Source: DASQFI01 sp963780895 (lineage in GTDB: Bacteria; Acidobacteriota; Vicinamibacteria; Vicinamibacterales; SCN-69-37). Taken from it: a DNA stretch of 64,000 bases. Positions 37,867 through 47,537 of the stretch are shown one piece after another (the first letter of the stretch is position 1; every line of letters begins with the position of its first letter). The translations under genes and the position numbers were made by a program. The notes beneath the pieces are model-generated. The model did not search any database and was not told the DNA's origin. It worked only from the letters and a program-made list of their open reading frames with translations. Location: positions 1-64,000 of the forward strand of contig CAWAEG010000008.1 of the NCBI GenBank assembly GCA_963780895.1. Reading direction: 5' to 3'.

Positions 37867-39422
37867 TTATCGCAGATCGATTCCGCACGCGCGCTCGATC
37901 TCGCCCGTCGCGATCATTTCAGAGATTTTTTCGATGTCAGGTGCCGGCGGACGATCGACGGTCAGGGTTGGCACGATTTTGCGAACCGCCTGATGCACGC
38001 GCTGCAACGGGGCGGACGTCGCAAGCGGCGCAAGCAGGTCGAGCGCCTGGCAGCCGGCCAGCAGCTCGATGGCGAGAATCGCGCGGCTTCGGCTGACGGA
38101 CTTCGGCGGCCTTGAGAGCCGCTCCCATGCTCATGCTGACGTGATCTTCGCGTCCCGCCGACGTCGGAATCGTGTCGACCGACGCGGGATGGGCGAACAT
38201 CTTGATTTCGGACACGAGCGCGGCGGCCGTGACGTGCGCCATCATCAGGCCGGAGTGCAGCCCGGATTCGCGGACGAGGAACGGCGGCAATCCGCTTTCG
38301 TCCGCCGTGAGCAGCCGATCCATCCGCCGCTCGCTGATCGTCGACAGCTGCGCCAGACCGATCGCGAGCGTGTCGGCGGCGAGGGCCACCGGCGCGCCGT
38401 GAAAGTTGCCGCCCGAGACGATGTCACCCGTGTCGGCAAAGACCATCGGGTTGTCGGTTGCGGCGTTGGCTTCGATTTCGGTCAGCCGGATGGCGAAATC
38501 GAGCGCTTCCCGCGCCGATCCGTGGACCTGCGGCGCACAGCGCAGCGCGTACGCGTCCTGGATCTTCCCGCATTTCTCATGGGACTGGTTCAGCTGGCTG
38601 CCTTCGACGAGCGCCCACAGATTGGCCGCCGACGCGACCTGGCCAGGCACGGGCCGGACGGCGTGCAGACGGGCTTCGAACGGGTGAATCGAGCCCCGGA
38701 GCGCATCGATCGTGAGGGCTGCGGCGATGTCGGCCGCCCGGGCGAGCCGGCTGGCGTCCGTGACAGGCCAGCGCCAGCACGGCCGTGCTGGCCTGCGTGC
38801 CGTTGATGAGCGCGATCCCTTCCTTGGGCGCGAGGACGACCGGCTGTAAGCCGGCACGCGCAAGGACCTCGGAGGTCGGCAAGAGCTGTGCGGGCAATCG
38901 CTCACCGGTCGAGAGCGGACTCCGAGGTCGTTCGTCCATGACCTCGCCCTCGCCGACCAGCACCAGCGCGAGGTGGGCGAGTGGCGCGAGGTCGCCGCTC
39001 GCGCCGACCGAGCCGCGCGCCGGCACCCACGGGTGCACGTTGGCGTTGAGCAGCGCGATGAGCGCTTCGAGCGTGTCGAGGCGGATCCCGGAGTAGCCCT
39101 TGGCGAGCACGTTCGCGCGGAGCGCCATCAGCGCCCGCACGGCGCCGACCGGCAGGGGATCGCCGAGTCCGGCCGCGTGACTGCGCAGAAGATTGAGTTG
39201 CAGGGCCGCGAGCTGGTCCGACGGAATGGCGACGTCGGCCAGCGCGCCGAACCCGGTGTTGACGCCGTAGACGGGTGTGCCGCGCGCGAGGTGATCGTCG
39301 ATGACGGCGCGCGACGCGCGCACGCGCGCCGCGGCGTCGGGCGCAATGGCCACGCGCTCGCGATCGCGAACGATGCGCTCGAGCGTGTCGAGGGTCAGCG
39401 TGGAGCCGTCGAGGAGGACCAT
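37867..39422 (-). pseudogene. hutH: Histidine ammonia-lyase, with two frameshifts
   Basis: About 518 codons. Start MVLLDGSTLTLDTLERIV, then YGVNTGFGALADV, and the MIO-forming triad in SVGASGDLAPLAHL (Ala-Ser-Gly). The frame breaks near 38764 (one extra base between ALA and VTDASRLARAADI) and again near 38110 (one extra base between ALKAA and KSVSRSRAILAIEL). The middle carries YALRCAPQVHG and NAATDNPMVF, and HPASVDTIPTSAGREDHVSM before the second lesion. The enzyme deaminates histidine to urocanate, the substrate of the downstream hutU. The segment between GEGEV and LARAGLQPV is about 13 residues longer than in B. subtilis HutH and coincides with a hairpin at 38862-38932. The start is 35 bases from the divergent purA. 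Confidence 0.92.
38862..38932. repeat. Palindromic element inside the hutH reading frame
   Basis: The 19 bases at 38862-38880 (containing GACCTCGGAGGTC) are the approximate reverse complement of 38915-38932 (containing GACTCCGAGGTC). The same 13-mer builds the terminator-like palindrome at 30034-30081. Here it lies within coding sequence, and the encoded segment is longer than in other HutH proteins, so it may be an in-frame palindromic insertion. Confidence 0.5.
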
Positions 39423-39456
39423 GGCGACGCGCGGATTCCGCTATCATTCTAGCCGC

Positions 39457-40746
39457 ATGAATCTGTGCGTGCTCGGCGCCCAGTGGGGCGATGAAGGCAA
39501 AGGGAAGATCGTCGACCTCCTGACGCCGCGCTTCTCGATCGTGGCGCGCTATCAGGGCGGCCACAACGCGGGACACACGGTGTACGTCCGCGGCAGGAAA
39601 TTCGTCCTGCACCTCATTCCGTCCGGGATTCTCCACCCGGGCATCATCTGCGTCATCGGCAACGGCGTCGTCGTCGATCCGCTCGCGCTCTTCGCGGAGC
39701 TCGACGAGATCGCCGCGATGGGCGTGGACGCGACCGGCCGGCTCCTCGTGAGCGACAAGGCCCACGTGATCCTCCCGTACCATCGCGAGCTGGACGTGCT
39801 CGCCGAAGCGCGCCGCGGCGAGCGGAAAATCGGCACCACGTCGCGCGGTATCGGGCCGGCGTACGAAGACAAGATCGGCCGGCGCGGCATCCGCGTGGGC
39901 GACCTCGCCGACGCGTCGATCGACGGACCGCTCGCGAGCGCGGTCCGCGAGAACGTCGGCGCGCGGAACCGCCTGGTGGGCAACGTGGACATGAACGCGG
40001 ACCAGGTGCTGGCCGACGTGCGCCGGGTCTGGCCACGGCTGCACCCGCTCGTCACGGACGTCTCGCTCTACCTGCACCGCGCGATCGCGGCAGGGCAGCG
40101 CGTGATGTTCGAAGGCGCGCAGGGCACGCTCCTCGACATCGACCATGGCACATACCCGTTCGTCACGTCGTCGAACGCGACCGCCGGCGGCGCCGCGACG
40201 GGGCTGGGCCTGGGTCCCCGCGCGATTGGAACCGTGATCGGCGTGGCCAAGGCCTACACCACCCGCGTGGGCGAAGGCCCGCTGCCGACCGAACAGACGG
40301 GTGAAATCGGCGAGCGCCTCCGCGAAACCGGTCAGGAATACGGCGCCTCGACGGGCCGTCCGCGCCGGTGCGGCTGGTACGACGCGGTCGCCGTCCGCTA
40401 CGCGGTTCGGGTGAACGGCCTCGACGCGCTGGCCATCACCAAGCTCGACGTCCTCGACGGCCTCGAGACGCTCGAGGTCTGTACGGCCTACCGCTCCAAC
40501 GGCACCATCCTGACCGAGATGCCTGGCGACACAGCCCAGCTCGCGGGATGTGAACCGGTCTACGAAACGCTACCTGGCTGGAAAACCCCGACGCGCGGCA
40601 TCACGGAGTTCGAGAAGCTGCCGGCCGAAGCACAGGCCTACGTCCGGCGAATCGAAGAAACGAGCGGAATCCCGGCGGCCATCATCTCGACGGGATCAGA
40701 GAGAGACCACACGATTCTCAGAAAAGAGTTCGAGAAGTTCGTCTGA
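39457..40746 (+). CDS. purA: Adenylosuccinate synthetase
   Basis: 429 residues. It joins IMP and aspartate with GTP to form adenylosuccinate, the first step of AMP synthesis. The N terminus CVLGAQWGDEGKGKIVDLL has the P-loop, ARYQGGHNAGHTVYV the substrate lid, and GTTSRGIGPAYEDKIGRRG the IMP-binding region. FEGAQGTLLDIDHGTYPFVTSS-type text follows (EGAQGTLLDIDHGTYPF), and STGRPRRCGWYD and ISTGSERDHTI complete it. The ATG at 39457 is the only start that leaves a normal N terminus. It is divergent from hutH (35-base gap) and convergent with the bacilliredoxin gene, nine bases apart. Confidence 0.97.
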   Translation: MNLCVLGAQWGDEGKGKIVDLLTPRFSIVARYQGGHNAGHTVYVRGRKFVLHLIPSGILHPGIICVIGNGVVVDPLALFAELDEIAAMGVDATGRLLVSDKAHVILPYHRELDVLAEARRGERKIGTTSRGIGPAYEDKIGRRGIRVGDLADASIDGPLASAVRENVGARNRLVGNVDMNADQVLADVRRVWPRLHPLVTDVSLYLHRAIAAGQRVMFEGAQGTLLDIDHGTYPFVTSSNATAGGAATGLGLGPRAIGTVIGVAKAYTTRVGEGPLPTEQTGEIGERLRETGQEYGASTGRPRRCGWYDAVAVRYAVRVNGLDALAITKLDVLDGLETLEVCTAYRSNGTILTEMPGDTAQLAGCEPVYETLPGWKTPTRGITEFEKLPAEAQAYVRRIEETSGIPAAIISTGSERDHTILRKEFEKFV

Positions 40747-40755
40747 GTGATCGAG

Positions 40756-41283
40756 CTATCGGGTGATCGCGCGATCGCCCGATGACGCGATCGCGCGAGC
40801 GCAAGCTCTCGAGTCGTCGCGAGCCTTCGGCCTAGGGCCTTGGGCACTGTCCCAAGTCGTCGCCGGCTGCGCGCAGTACTTGTCGAAGGCCAGCGTGAGC
40901 ATGTCCGCGATCGCGGGCGCGGACCGCACCTCGATGTCGCGACGTTCGATCATGTAGAGGACCTTGCCGTCGCGCAGGAGCGCGATCGACGGCGAGGACG
41001 GGGCGTAGTCCTTGAGGTATTCGCGCGCGCGGGCGGTGGCCTCGATGTCGGCGCCGGCGAAGACGGTCGCGAGCGTGTCGGGCTTGTTGGAATGGGAAAG
41101 CGACATCGCGATTCCGGGCCGGGCCTTCCCGGCCGCGCAGCCGCATACCGAGTTCACGACCATCATCACGACGCCAGGCGACTTCAGCACCTCGTCAACT
41201 TGCTCGGGTGTCCGGCACTCGCGCGCACCCACCTCCGTCATTTCCTGACGCATGGGCGCGATCAGATACTCGGGATACGGCAT
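40756..41283 (-). CDS. BrxA/BrxB-family bacilliredoxin
   Basis: 175 residues from ATG 41283, with a strong GGAGGAGA site just upstream. MPYPEYLIAPMRQEMTEVGA, VVMMVVNSVCGCAAGKARPG with the redox-active CGC, and TVFAGADIEATARAREYLKD are typical of YphP/BrxA/B proteins, which remove bacillithiol from or exchange disulfides on proteins; the thiol used in this organism is not known. Normal family length is about 140-145 residues. The final 30 or so (from about TWDSAQGPRPKARD) lie in a repetitive GCGATCGC-rich stretch, so the natural stop may have been lost. Confidence 0.85.
   Translation of the reverse strand: MPYPEYLIAPMRQEMTEVGARECRTPEQVDEVLKSPGVVMMVVNSVCGCAAGKARPGIAMSLSHSNKPDTLATVFAGADIEATARAREYLKDYAPSSPSIALLRDGKVLYMIERRDIEVRSAPAIADMLTLAFDKYCAQPATTWDSAQGPRPKARDDSRACARAIASSGDRAITR
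40769..40796. repeat. GCGATCGC-rich palindrome at the purA/bacilliredoxin junction
   Basis: GCGCGATCGC at 40769-40778 and GCGATCGCGC at 40787-40796 are inverted repeats with an 8-base loop. Surrounding bases are rich in GATCG units. It lies at a convergent junction, 22 bases after the purA stop, and inside the reading frame of the bacilliredoxin tail. Terminator or REP-type role is possible. Confidence 0.45.
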
Positions 41284-41365
41284 CGAATTTCTCCTCCAAT
41301 TTCGGAAGGCTGTAAAGCGGTCTTCCGTGCCGTGCCAGTGTCTCGGCACTGCTACTATCGATTAT

Positions 41366-41986
41366 ATGGCCTTCTCCAGCCGTCGGCGCTTCCTGACGGA
41401 ACTGTCCGGCCTTGTCGCCGCCGCGGCCGTCGCCCGGCTCGACGCGGCCCAGCGCGGCCTCGATCAGTTCGTCGTGCCGTCGGCGCCATGCACCGAAGCG
41501 GATCTGACGCCTGCCGTTGCGGACGTGAGCGGCTTCAAAAGCGGATCCCCTGAGCGCGCGTCGCTCATCGAGGCCGGCGTGCCTGGACCGAGGATCATCC
41601 TGACGGGTTTTGTAATCGGCCTCAAGTGCGGTCGCGTGAAGAGCGCGCGGCTGGATTTCTGGCATGCCGATCCACGGGGCGCGATCGACGCGCAGGGATT
41701 TCGGTTCCGTGGTCATCAGCTCACCGACGCGGATGGACGCTACCGGCTCGAGACGACGATGCCCGGTGCGATTGGTTCGCGCGCGCCGCATCTGGCCGTG
41801 CGGCTCACGCCGCCGGGCCAGCCGCCGCTCACGACCGTCCTGTTTTTTCCCGACGACCCGAAGAACGTCCGCGATCAGCAGTTCGTGCCGAAGCTCGTCA
41901 TGAAAAAGGGGACGGTCTTCTCCGTTCAGCCGTCGGGCTCGAGCGACACACGCGCGTTCAGTTTCGATTTCATCCTGAACCTCTGA
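41366..41986 (+). CDS. Intradiol-dioxygenase-like secreted protein
   Basis: 206 residues from ATG 41366. The N terminus SSRRRFLTELSGLVAAAAVA has a Tat-like twin-arginine motif and hydrophobic core. The remainder looks like the beta-sandwich of protocatechuate 3,4-dioxygenase relatives: LKCGRVKSARLDFWHADPRGA, FRGHQLTDADGRYRLETTMPG and RAPHLAVRLTPPG. The expected Tyr and His iron ligands are only partly recognisable, so catalysis is uncertain. It shares a TGATG overlap with the next gene (HAD hydrolase) and is divergent from the bacilliredoxin. A lignin-derived aromatic substrate would be the family guess only. Confidence 0.7.
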   Translation: MAFSSRRRFLTELSGLVAAAAVARLDAAQRGLDQFVVPSAPCTEADLTPAVADVSGFKSGSPERASLIEAGVPGPRIILTGFVIGLKCGRVKSARLDFWHADPRGAIDAQGFRFRGHQLTDADGRYRLETTMPGAIGSRAPHLAVRLTPPGQPPLTTVLFFPDDPKNVRDQQFVPKLVMKKGTVFSVQPSGSSDTRAFSFDFILNL

Positions 41987-42718
41987 TGCCCGTTGCGGTA
42001 CGGGCGGTCCTCTGCGACCTCGACGACACGCTCTTCGATCACACGCACGCGAGCCGGTGCGCGGTGACGGCGGTGCACGGCTCGGTGCCCGAGTTCGGGT
42101 GCTGGTCGATCGACGAGCTCGCGAGTCGTCATCGCGACTGTCTCGAGGTCATGCACCAGGAAGTGCTGGCGGGGCGGCTCTCGATTTCGGCAGCTCGAAT
42201 CGAGCGGTTCAGGCGGCTGCTGGTGGAGGCCCGTACAGCCGACGCCGATCGCATCGCTCCAGAGCTGGCCAGAACGTATCGAAGCGCCTACGAAACGGGA
42301 CGGCAGGCGGTGCCCGGCGCGGCGCCGCTTCTCGCGGCGCTGAAGGCTCGAGGAGTGCGGACGGCGATCGTCACCAACAACGTCACGGAGGAGCAGCGGC
42401 TGAAGCTGCAGTTCTGTCGGCTCGCCGACCTCGTGGATGAGCTCGTCACGTCGGAAGAAGTCGGCGTGCAGAAGCCCGACCCGCGAATCTTTCAGGTCGC
42501 GCTGGAACGCCTGGGTGCGAGAGCCGACGAAGCCGTGATGGTCGGCGACGCGTGGGCGACGGACATCGAGGGCGCACGCGCCGCCGGCGTGCGGCCGATT
42601 CTGGTTGAACCGGCTCGGCGCGGTCAGGGTCGACCCGGGCGTGCTGGAGATTCGCGGTCTGGAGCCGACCGAGAGGACGGTGGAGCTGATTCTGTTCGGG
42701 ACGACAGGCCCGGCTTAG
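41986..42718 (+). pseudogene. HAD-superfamily hydrolase, frameshifted near its end
   Basis: About 244 codons. Motif I is AVLCDLDDTLFDHTHASR (nucleophile Asp in DLDDT), motif II GVRTAIVTNN, motif III QKPDPRIF, and motif IV MVGDAWATDIEGARAAG. This is a phosphatase of the subfamily I type with a helical cap, possibly pyrimidine nucleotidase or phosphoglycolate-phosphatase-like. Around 42606 the frame shifts after PILV: the continuation NRLGAVRVDPGVLEIRGL in another frame ends at TAG 42716-42718. The start overlaps the previous stop. A palindromic element begins two bases beyond the stop. Confidence 0.8.
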
Positions 42719-42720
42719 AC

Positions 42721-42848
42721 CGTTTTCCAGTTCGGCGTAGCGTGTTCCTGCGCCCTCCCGCTCGCTGCTTGCCGCAAGGCAGCGTGATATGCGGGCCTGC
42801 CTCGCGGCGCTCGCAAAGGTCGGGCGCAGGAACACGCTACGCCAAACT
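42721..42848. repeat. Palindromic element B, left and central part (interrupted by the group II intron)
   Basis: The left arm 42721-42755 (CGTTTTCCAGTTCGGCGTAG, then CGTGTTCCTGCGCCC) is the reverse complement of a right arm assembled from 42822-42848 and, after the intron, 44762-44769: 35 bases with one mismatch. The loop is 66 bases. The element lies between the stops of the convergent HAD gene and the small gene at 44788. Its ends (CGTTTTC) resemble those of element A at 17.85 kb. The outer bases at 44762-44769 (GGAAAACG) belong to this element. Confidence 0.8.
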
Positions 42849-42888
42849 GTTGCGGTAGGGACGACGGTCGCCCGTCGCCCCCCGCACA

Positions 42889-42921
42889 GAACCGGACGTG
42901 CAGATTTACCGCATCCGGCTC
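42889..42921 (-). ncRNA. Group II intron domain V
   Basis: Reads GAGCCGGATGCGGTAAATCT then GCACGTCCGGTTC on the minus strand. It is a 33-base hairpin with the catalytic AGC near its base, a bulge, and GTAA as the loop. The stop codon TAA of the intron-encoded protein falls inside this domain (42906-42908). Confidence 0.85.
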
Positions 42922-44402
42922 CCACCTTGGGTAACCACGCCAAGCCGCACGAGCGGGTACGGATGACAGATGCGGACAGGCGGAACCCACCGGGCGATGT
43001 ACCGTCGCATGCGATGCCACGGCACATGGCGCTGGCTCCGACGCTGGAGCGTGCGCCACCACAACCGGCTCACGCTGCGCGCGAAGGCGAAGAGCGGCGG
43101 ATAGTTCATCGGGCACACCGTAATACTGCATGTGACCCGGTGACCACCGCGCGCACATACGCGCCGAGTTCCGGGAGGGGCTGGTGCATGCGACGCCGAA
43201 GCTCGAGCTTGACCGCCTTCAGCTTCGCCTGCAACCGTATGCGCATCGTCCGCCGCAGCACCGTGAAGCCGCCCTTCCGGGTCGTCGCACAGCTGTGCGT
43301 GAAGCCCAGGAAGTGGAAGCTCTCGGGCTTGTCCTCCTCGCGCGCTCGCCGGTTCGCCGCCGCGTGGCGCCCGAATTCGAGGAGTCGCGTTTTGTCGGGA
43401 TGCAGCGTCAGACCGAACCGCGCGAACCGGTCGCGCAGGGCGGTGAGAAACTGCTCGGCGTCGTCTCGATGCTCGAAGCCCACGACAAAATCATCGGCAA
43501 AGCGGACGATGACGACATCGCCATGGGCCTGCCGCTGACGCCATCGATGAGTCCAGAGATCGAAGACGTAGTGCAGGTAGATATTCGCCAGGAGCGGGCT
43601 GACACTGCCGCCCTGAACCGTACCGACCGCACTCGTGAGGCGCTGCCCATCCTCCAGCACGCCGGCGTTCAACCATTTCTGGATGAGCCGCACGACGCGC
43701 CCGTCTGCCACACGATGCTCGATAAACCGAATCAGCCATTCGTGCTGCAACGTGTCGAAGAAGCTCCGAATGTCCGCATCGAGCACCCAATTCACCTTCT
43801 TCGTCATGATACCGACGGTGAGCGCGTCCAATGCCCTGTGCGGGCTGCGCCCAGGCCGGAAGCCATACGAGAACCCGAGGAAGTCCGTTTCGTAAATCGC
43901 GCCCAGTACTCCGACGACGGCGCGCTGGACGATTTTGTCCTGCCAGCGTGGGAACGCCGAGCGGCCGCAGCCGCCCGTCCGTCTTCGGAATGTACGCGCG
44001 ACGCACCGGCCTGGCCCGGTACGCCCCTCGCTTCAGCCGCTGCGAGAGGTCCTGGAGATTGGCCTCCAGGGCGGCTCCGTAGTGCTGCCACGTTTCCCCA
44101 TCGACGCCCGCGGCCGCGTCGCGCTTCACGGCGAAGTATGCCGCGCGCAGGCGCTCGATGTTGTAGACGTGGTGGAGGAGCGCGGTGAACCGCTGCTTGC
44201 TGTCCCGTCTTGCCGCTTGCCGTACTCGCTCGAGCGCGCTGGGCGTGGCGGTCCGGCGCTGCGTCCGGTCCACGGTATGCTTCGGCGAGTTCCCCTTGGT
44301 CCGCTTCCTTCCCTCCCGCGCCTCCGTCGACCGTTCCGGGGCAACGTTCGGCGCGTTCAGCGGTACTACGAAGCGGTCCGACTTCCCGTGCTCGTCCATC
44401 AT
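42906..44402 (-). pseudogene. ltrA: Group II intron reverse transcriptase/maturase, frameshifted
   Basis: Fragments in different frames join into one protein of about 500 residues. The N-terminal part MMDEHGKSDRFVVPLNAPNV to RRAYIPKTDGRLRPLGVPTL is followed, after a shift near 43943, by DKIVQRAVVGVLGAIYETDF and the core VNWVLDADIRSFFDTLQHEW, VQGGSVSPLLANIYLHYVFD and IVRFADDFVVGF (FADD in place of YADD). Then come a thumb and X (maturase) domain with HFLGFTHSC, and after shifts near 43150 and 43113 the ending HPYPLVRLGVVTQGGSRMR. There is no endonuclease domain. The protein would splice and mobilise the intron. With three frame breaks it is nonfunctional as read. Its stop lies in domain V. Confidence 0.82.
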
Positions 44403-44787
44403 CGCCGTGGGTCCTCAGACTTCGCGATGCGGCCTTGGTGTGCGCCAAGGCGAGCACGGGACCTCCCGGTTCCCGCGCGAGATGCGTCCGCACGTGCTCG
44501 GGGTCTCAGACCGCGCAGGGTTCGGGGCTGTCTCGCGCTTGCGACGACCCCGATGTGGCCTTCCGTTCTTTTCCACGACGTCGGCACCCTGGAGGTGAAC
44601 AGGTTTTCGCGGCTCAATACCCGGCCCATGCGTACCCCTGTCAACGCTTCACCGCCGTCCTTGCGGGCGTGCGGCGCATGACTCGGAGACGATGTGGTTC
44701 GCTACACCTTCATCGTTCGGCTCTTGCATCCGTAACATCTCGCCGGTTTCGACCGGCGCACGGAAAACGCTGTAGCTGGCGCTCGGC

Positions 44788-45075
44788 TCACGTGCCCGGC
44801 GCCGCGTGCGATCGCGTGTGGAACCCGGCCGCCTCGAGCGCGTGCCGGAGCTCGTCGAAGATCGTCGTCAGGTCCGCGTCACCTACCCGTTTGATCAACC
44901 GATCGACCGAATACATCCGAAAACGGATCGCTTCCATATGGAAGGCGGCGACGGCCCGGCGAAGCGCTTCGCCTTCCTCGATCAGCTGCCGGCGGTCGGC
45001 CGAGTCGGGCAGCCGCTGGAGGGCTGGAAGGAGCGCGTCGAGTTTCTCGAGGGCTGGTGTGGTCTTTTCGGACAT
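44788..45075 (-). CDS. Small helical protein of unknown function
   Basis: I do not recognise this family. The 95-residue product starts MSEKTTPALEKLDALLPALQ and is almost entirely predicted helical and charged, with RRQLIEEGEALRRAVAAFHM and SVDRLIKRVGDADLTTIFDE. No signal peptide or membrane segment is visible. Its ATG is 9 bases from the EamA transporter stop (45085), so it follows that gene on the same strand, probably in one transcript. The 3' end is 19 bases before the palindrome-intron insertion. It may be a small adaptor or regulator, but nothing shows this. Confidence 0.5.
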   Translation of the reverse strand: MSEKTTPALEKLDALLPALQRLPDSADRRQLIEEGEALRRAVAAFHMEAIRFRMYSVDRLIKRVGDADLTTIFDELRHALEAAGFHTRSHAAPGT

Positions 45076-45084
45076 GGATACAGG

Positions 45085-45925
45085 TTATTTCAAGCGATGC
45101 GCCGACGGCCACACCGTCAGCCAGACTCCTGCCGCGATGAGCGCAGTCGCGATGAGCAGCCGCGAAGTGATGGCTTCGCCCAGCAGGGCAGCGGCCAGGA
45201 GCGCGGTCAGCACGGGGACGATCAGCTGCACGACCGCCGCCCGCCAGGCCGCCAGGGCTGGCAGCACGGAATACCAGATCGTGTAGCCCACGCCTGAAGC
45301 AATCGATCCGGACGCGGCGGCCAGGACGACGCCGGTCGCCGTGTACGTGCCGGAGAAAACGAGCGCGCCAACCGCCAGTGAGGCAAGCACCGTCGCTCGC
45401 ATGAAGTTCCTGCTCGTCTCGAGCAGGGGATCCCGGCTGCCGCGTCCCGGCCAACGAGTAGATGCCCCAGCAGATTCCGGCGGCGATCATCAGGAAGGCT
45501 CCGGTGGGGTGTGGGGCCGTCACGCCGGGCAGCGTCAGCGCGAGGAGGCCGGCAATGGCCAGAGCGACGCCTGCCCAGTCGATTCGCGCGGGCCGTTCGC
45601 CCCGAACCAGCCCGACGCCGATCATCGTCGCCTGGACCGCGCCGAAGAGCAGAAGGGCGCCGACGGCGGCACCGATCAGCGTGTACGCCAGGGTGAACGC
45701 GACCGCATAACCCGCCAGCGCCGCGCCGCCGAGCCAGGACCCGCCGCCTCGAGCCGGCGCCCGCCGCATTCTGACGAGAAGCGCCAGGGTCAGGGCCCCC
45801 GTCGCGAGCCGGATGAGTGTAAAGGCGGACCAGTCCAGCCGGTCAGCGGCAAGGGCGCCGCGCGTCAACAACGAGTTCGAGGCGAAGCAGATGAGGGTGG
45901 CCGCGGTGAGGACGACGATTGGCAT
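45085..45925 (-). pseudogene. EamA/DMT-family transporter, frameshifted
   Basis: About 280 codons, ten predicted membrane segments in two EamA halves. The first half has ATLICFASNSLLTRGALAAD and DWSAFTLIRLATGALTLALL; after ICWGIYSLAG the frame shifts near 45447 (an extra base in a CCC run) and the second half continues with RGSRDPLLETSRNFMRATVL and LPALAAWRAAVVQLIVPVLT, ending VWLTVWPSAHRLK. Family members export or import metabolites such as amino acids. Start ATG 45925 directly abuts the 104 bp palindrome; an in-frame ATG at 45946 inside the palindrome would add seven residues. No ribosome binding site is evident for either. Confidence 0.8.
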
Positions 45926-46029
45926 GGGGACGGGACTTTTTTCCACAGACGTTAACAGGTAGGGGACAGATCTCGCGACAGAGATCTGTCCCCTACCTGT
46001 TAACGTCTGTGGAAAAAAGTCCCGTCCCC
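45926..46029. repeat. 104 bp palindrome with 49 bp perfect arms
   Basis: Bases 45926-45974 (GGGGACGGGACTTTTTTCCA onward) are exactly the reverse complement of 45981-46029, with a 6-base spacer GCGACA. Within the arm AGATCT sites create smaller palindromes. It joins the end of phoU, whose last codons GDGTFFHRR and stop are encoded by the palindrome, to the start of the EamA gene. T6 and A6 runs in the stem could function as terminators in either direction. Perfect arms of this length are rare, so recent insertion or duplication is likely. Confidence 0.9.
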
Positions 46030-46679
46030 TTCCTTGTGCCGGACGTCCCGGCCCTCGACCATGAAAATCAGGTCCTCGGCGATGTTCGTGGCGTGGTCGG
46101 CGATGCGTTCCAGGCAGCGGGCAATGACGATGAGCGCGAGACCGCGTTCGGCGGTGCCGGGATCGACGATCATCCGGGACAGGCGCGCGCGCAGAATCGC
46201 GTCCCGCGTCGCATCAGCGGCATCGTCGCGGCGCAGCACCGACAGGGCGCGATCCACGTCCCGCTCGACGAAGGCGAGCAACGTGTCGTGGAGCATCGAC
46301 AGCGCGAGGTTGGCGAGGGGGTCCACGTCGCGCGCCGGTTCGATCGACGGGAACTGGAGCAGCTTCATCGACGTCTGCGCGATGTTGACCGCCTGGTCCC
46401 CGACGCGTTCGAGGTCCGTGTTGGCTTTGAGAATCGAGCGCACCGTCCGCAGGTCGGATCCGACCGGGTTCTGCAGGGCCAGAAACTTCAGGCAGAGATC
46501 GTCGATTTCGAGCTCGATATCGTTGACGGGGCCGTCGCCGGACGCGACGACCGCGGCGAGATCGGGCCGATGCTCTCGCAGGGCGGCCACGGCGTCGCGG
46601 GTGCGCGCCTCGACGAGCGCCCCCATCGCCGCCAGGCGATCTTCGAGCGTCCGCAGCTCTTCGTGAAAATGGCGTTCCA

Positions 46680-46680
<1 letters not shown>
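46000..46680 (-). CDS. phoU: Phosphate-transport regulatory protein PhoU
   Basis: 226 residues. Two PhoU three-helix repeats are visible: ELRTLEDRLAAMGALVEART with IELEIDDLCLKFLALQNPVG and SDLRTVRSILKANTDLERVG; then LLAFVERDVDRALSVLRRDD and ALIVIARCLERIADHATNIA. PhoU links the Pst transporter to the PhoR sensor and lowers Pho signalling when phosphate is plentiful. The start overlaps the pstB stop (ATGA). The last nine residues and the stop are encoded by the 104 bp palindrome, so the original end has been replaced, without obvious damage. Confidence 0.93.
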
Positions 46681-47525
<845 letters not shown>

Positions 47526-47537
47526 TGTTCCATGCTC

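Larger units (their letters stand above)
42849..44761 (-). mobile_element. Group II intron inserted in palindromic element B
   Basis: On the minus strand the 5' end reads GTGCGCCGGTCGAAACCGGC (start at 44761), the standard GUGCG start. Domain V is at 42889-42921 and domain VI beyond it, and the 3' end is ...CCCTACCGCAAC at 42849 (ends in AC). Removing 42849-44761 restores a 35 bp complementary arm of the surrounding palindrome, which fixes the boundaries and shows a precise insertion without target duplication. Size is about 1.9 kb. The encoded maturase is damaged by frameshifts. The target, a palindrome between convergent genes, recalls class C introns that prefer terminators, but class is not determined. 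Confidence 0.88.

Noticed and set aside
38862..38932. Intrinsic terminator inside hutH
   Set aside because: No T-run follows either arm, and the reading frame is maintained through it.
43184..44188. Plus-strand open frames across the group II intron
   Set aside because: All conserved reverse transcriptase motifs and domain V read on the minus strand; the plus-strand frames are shadows.
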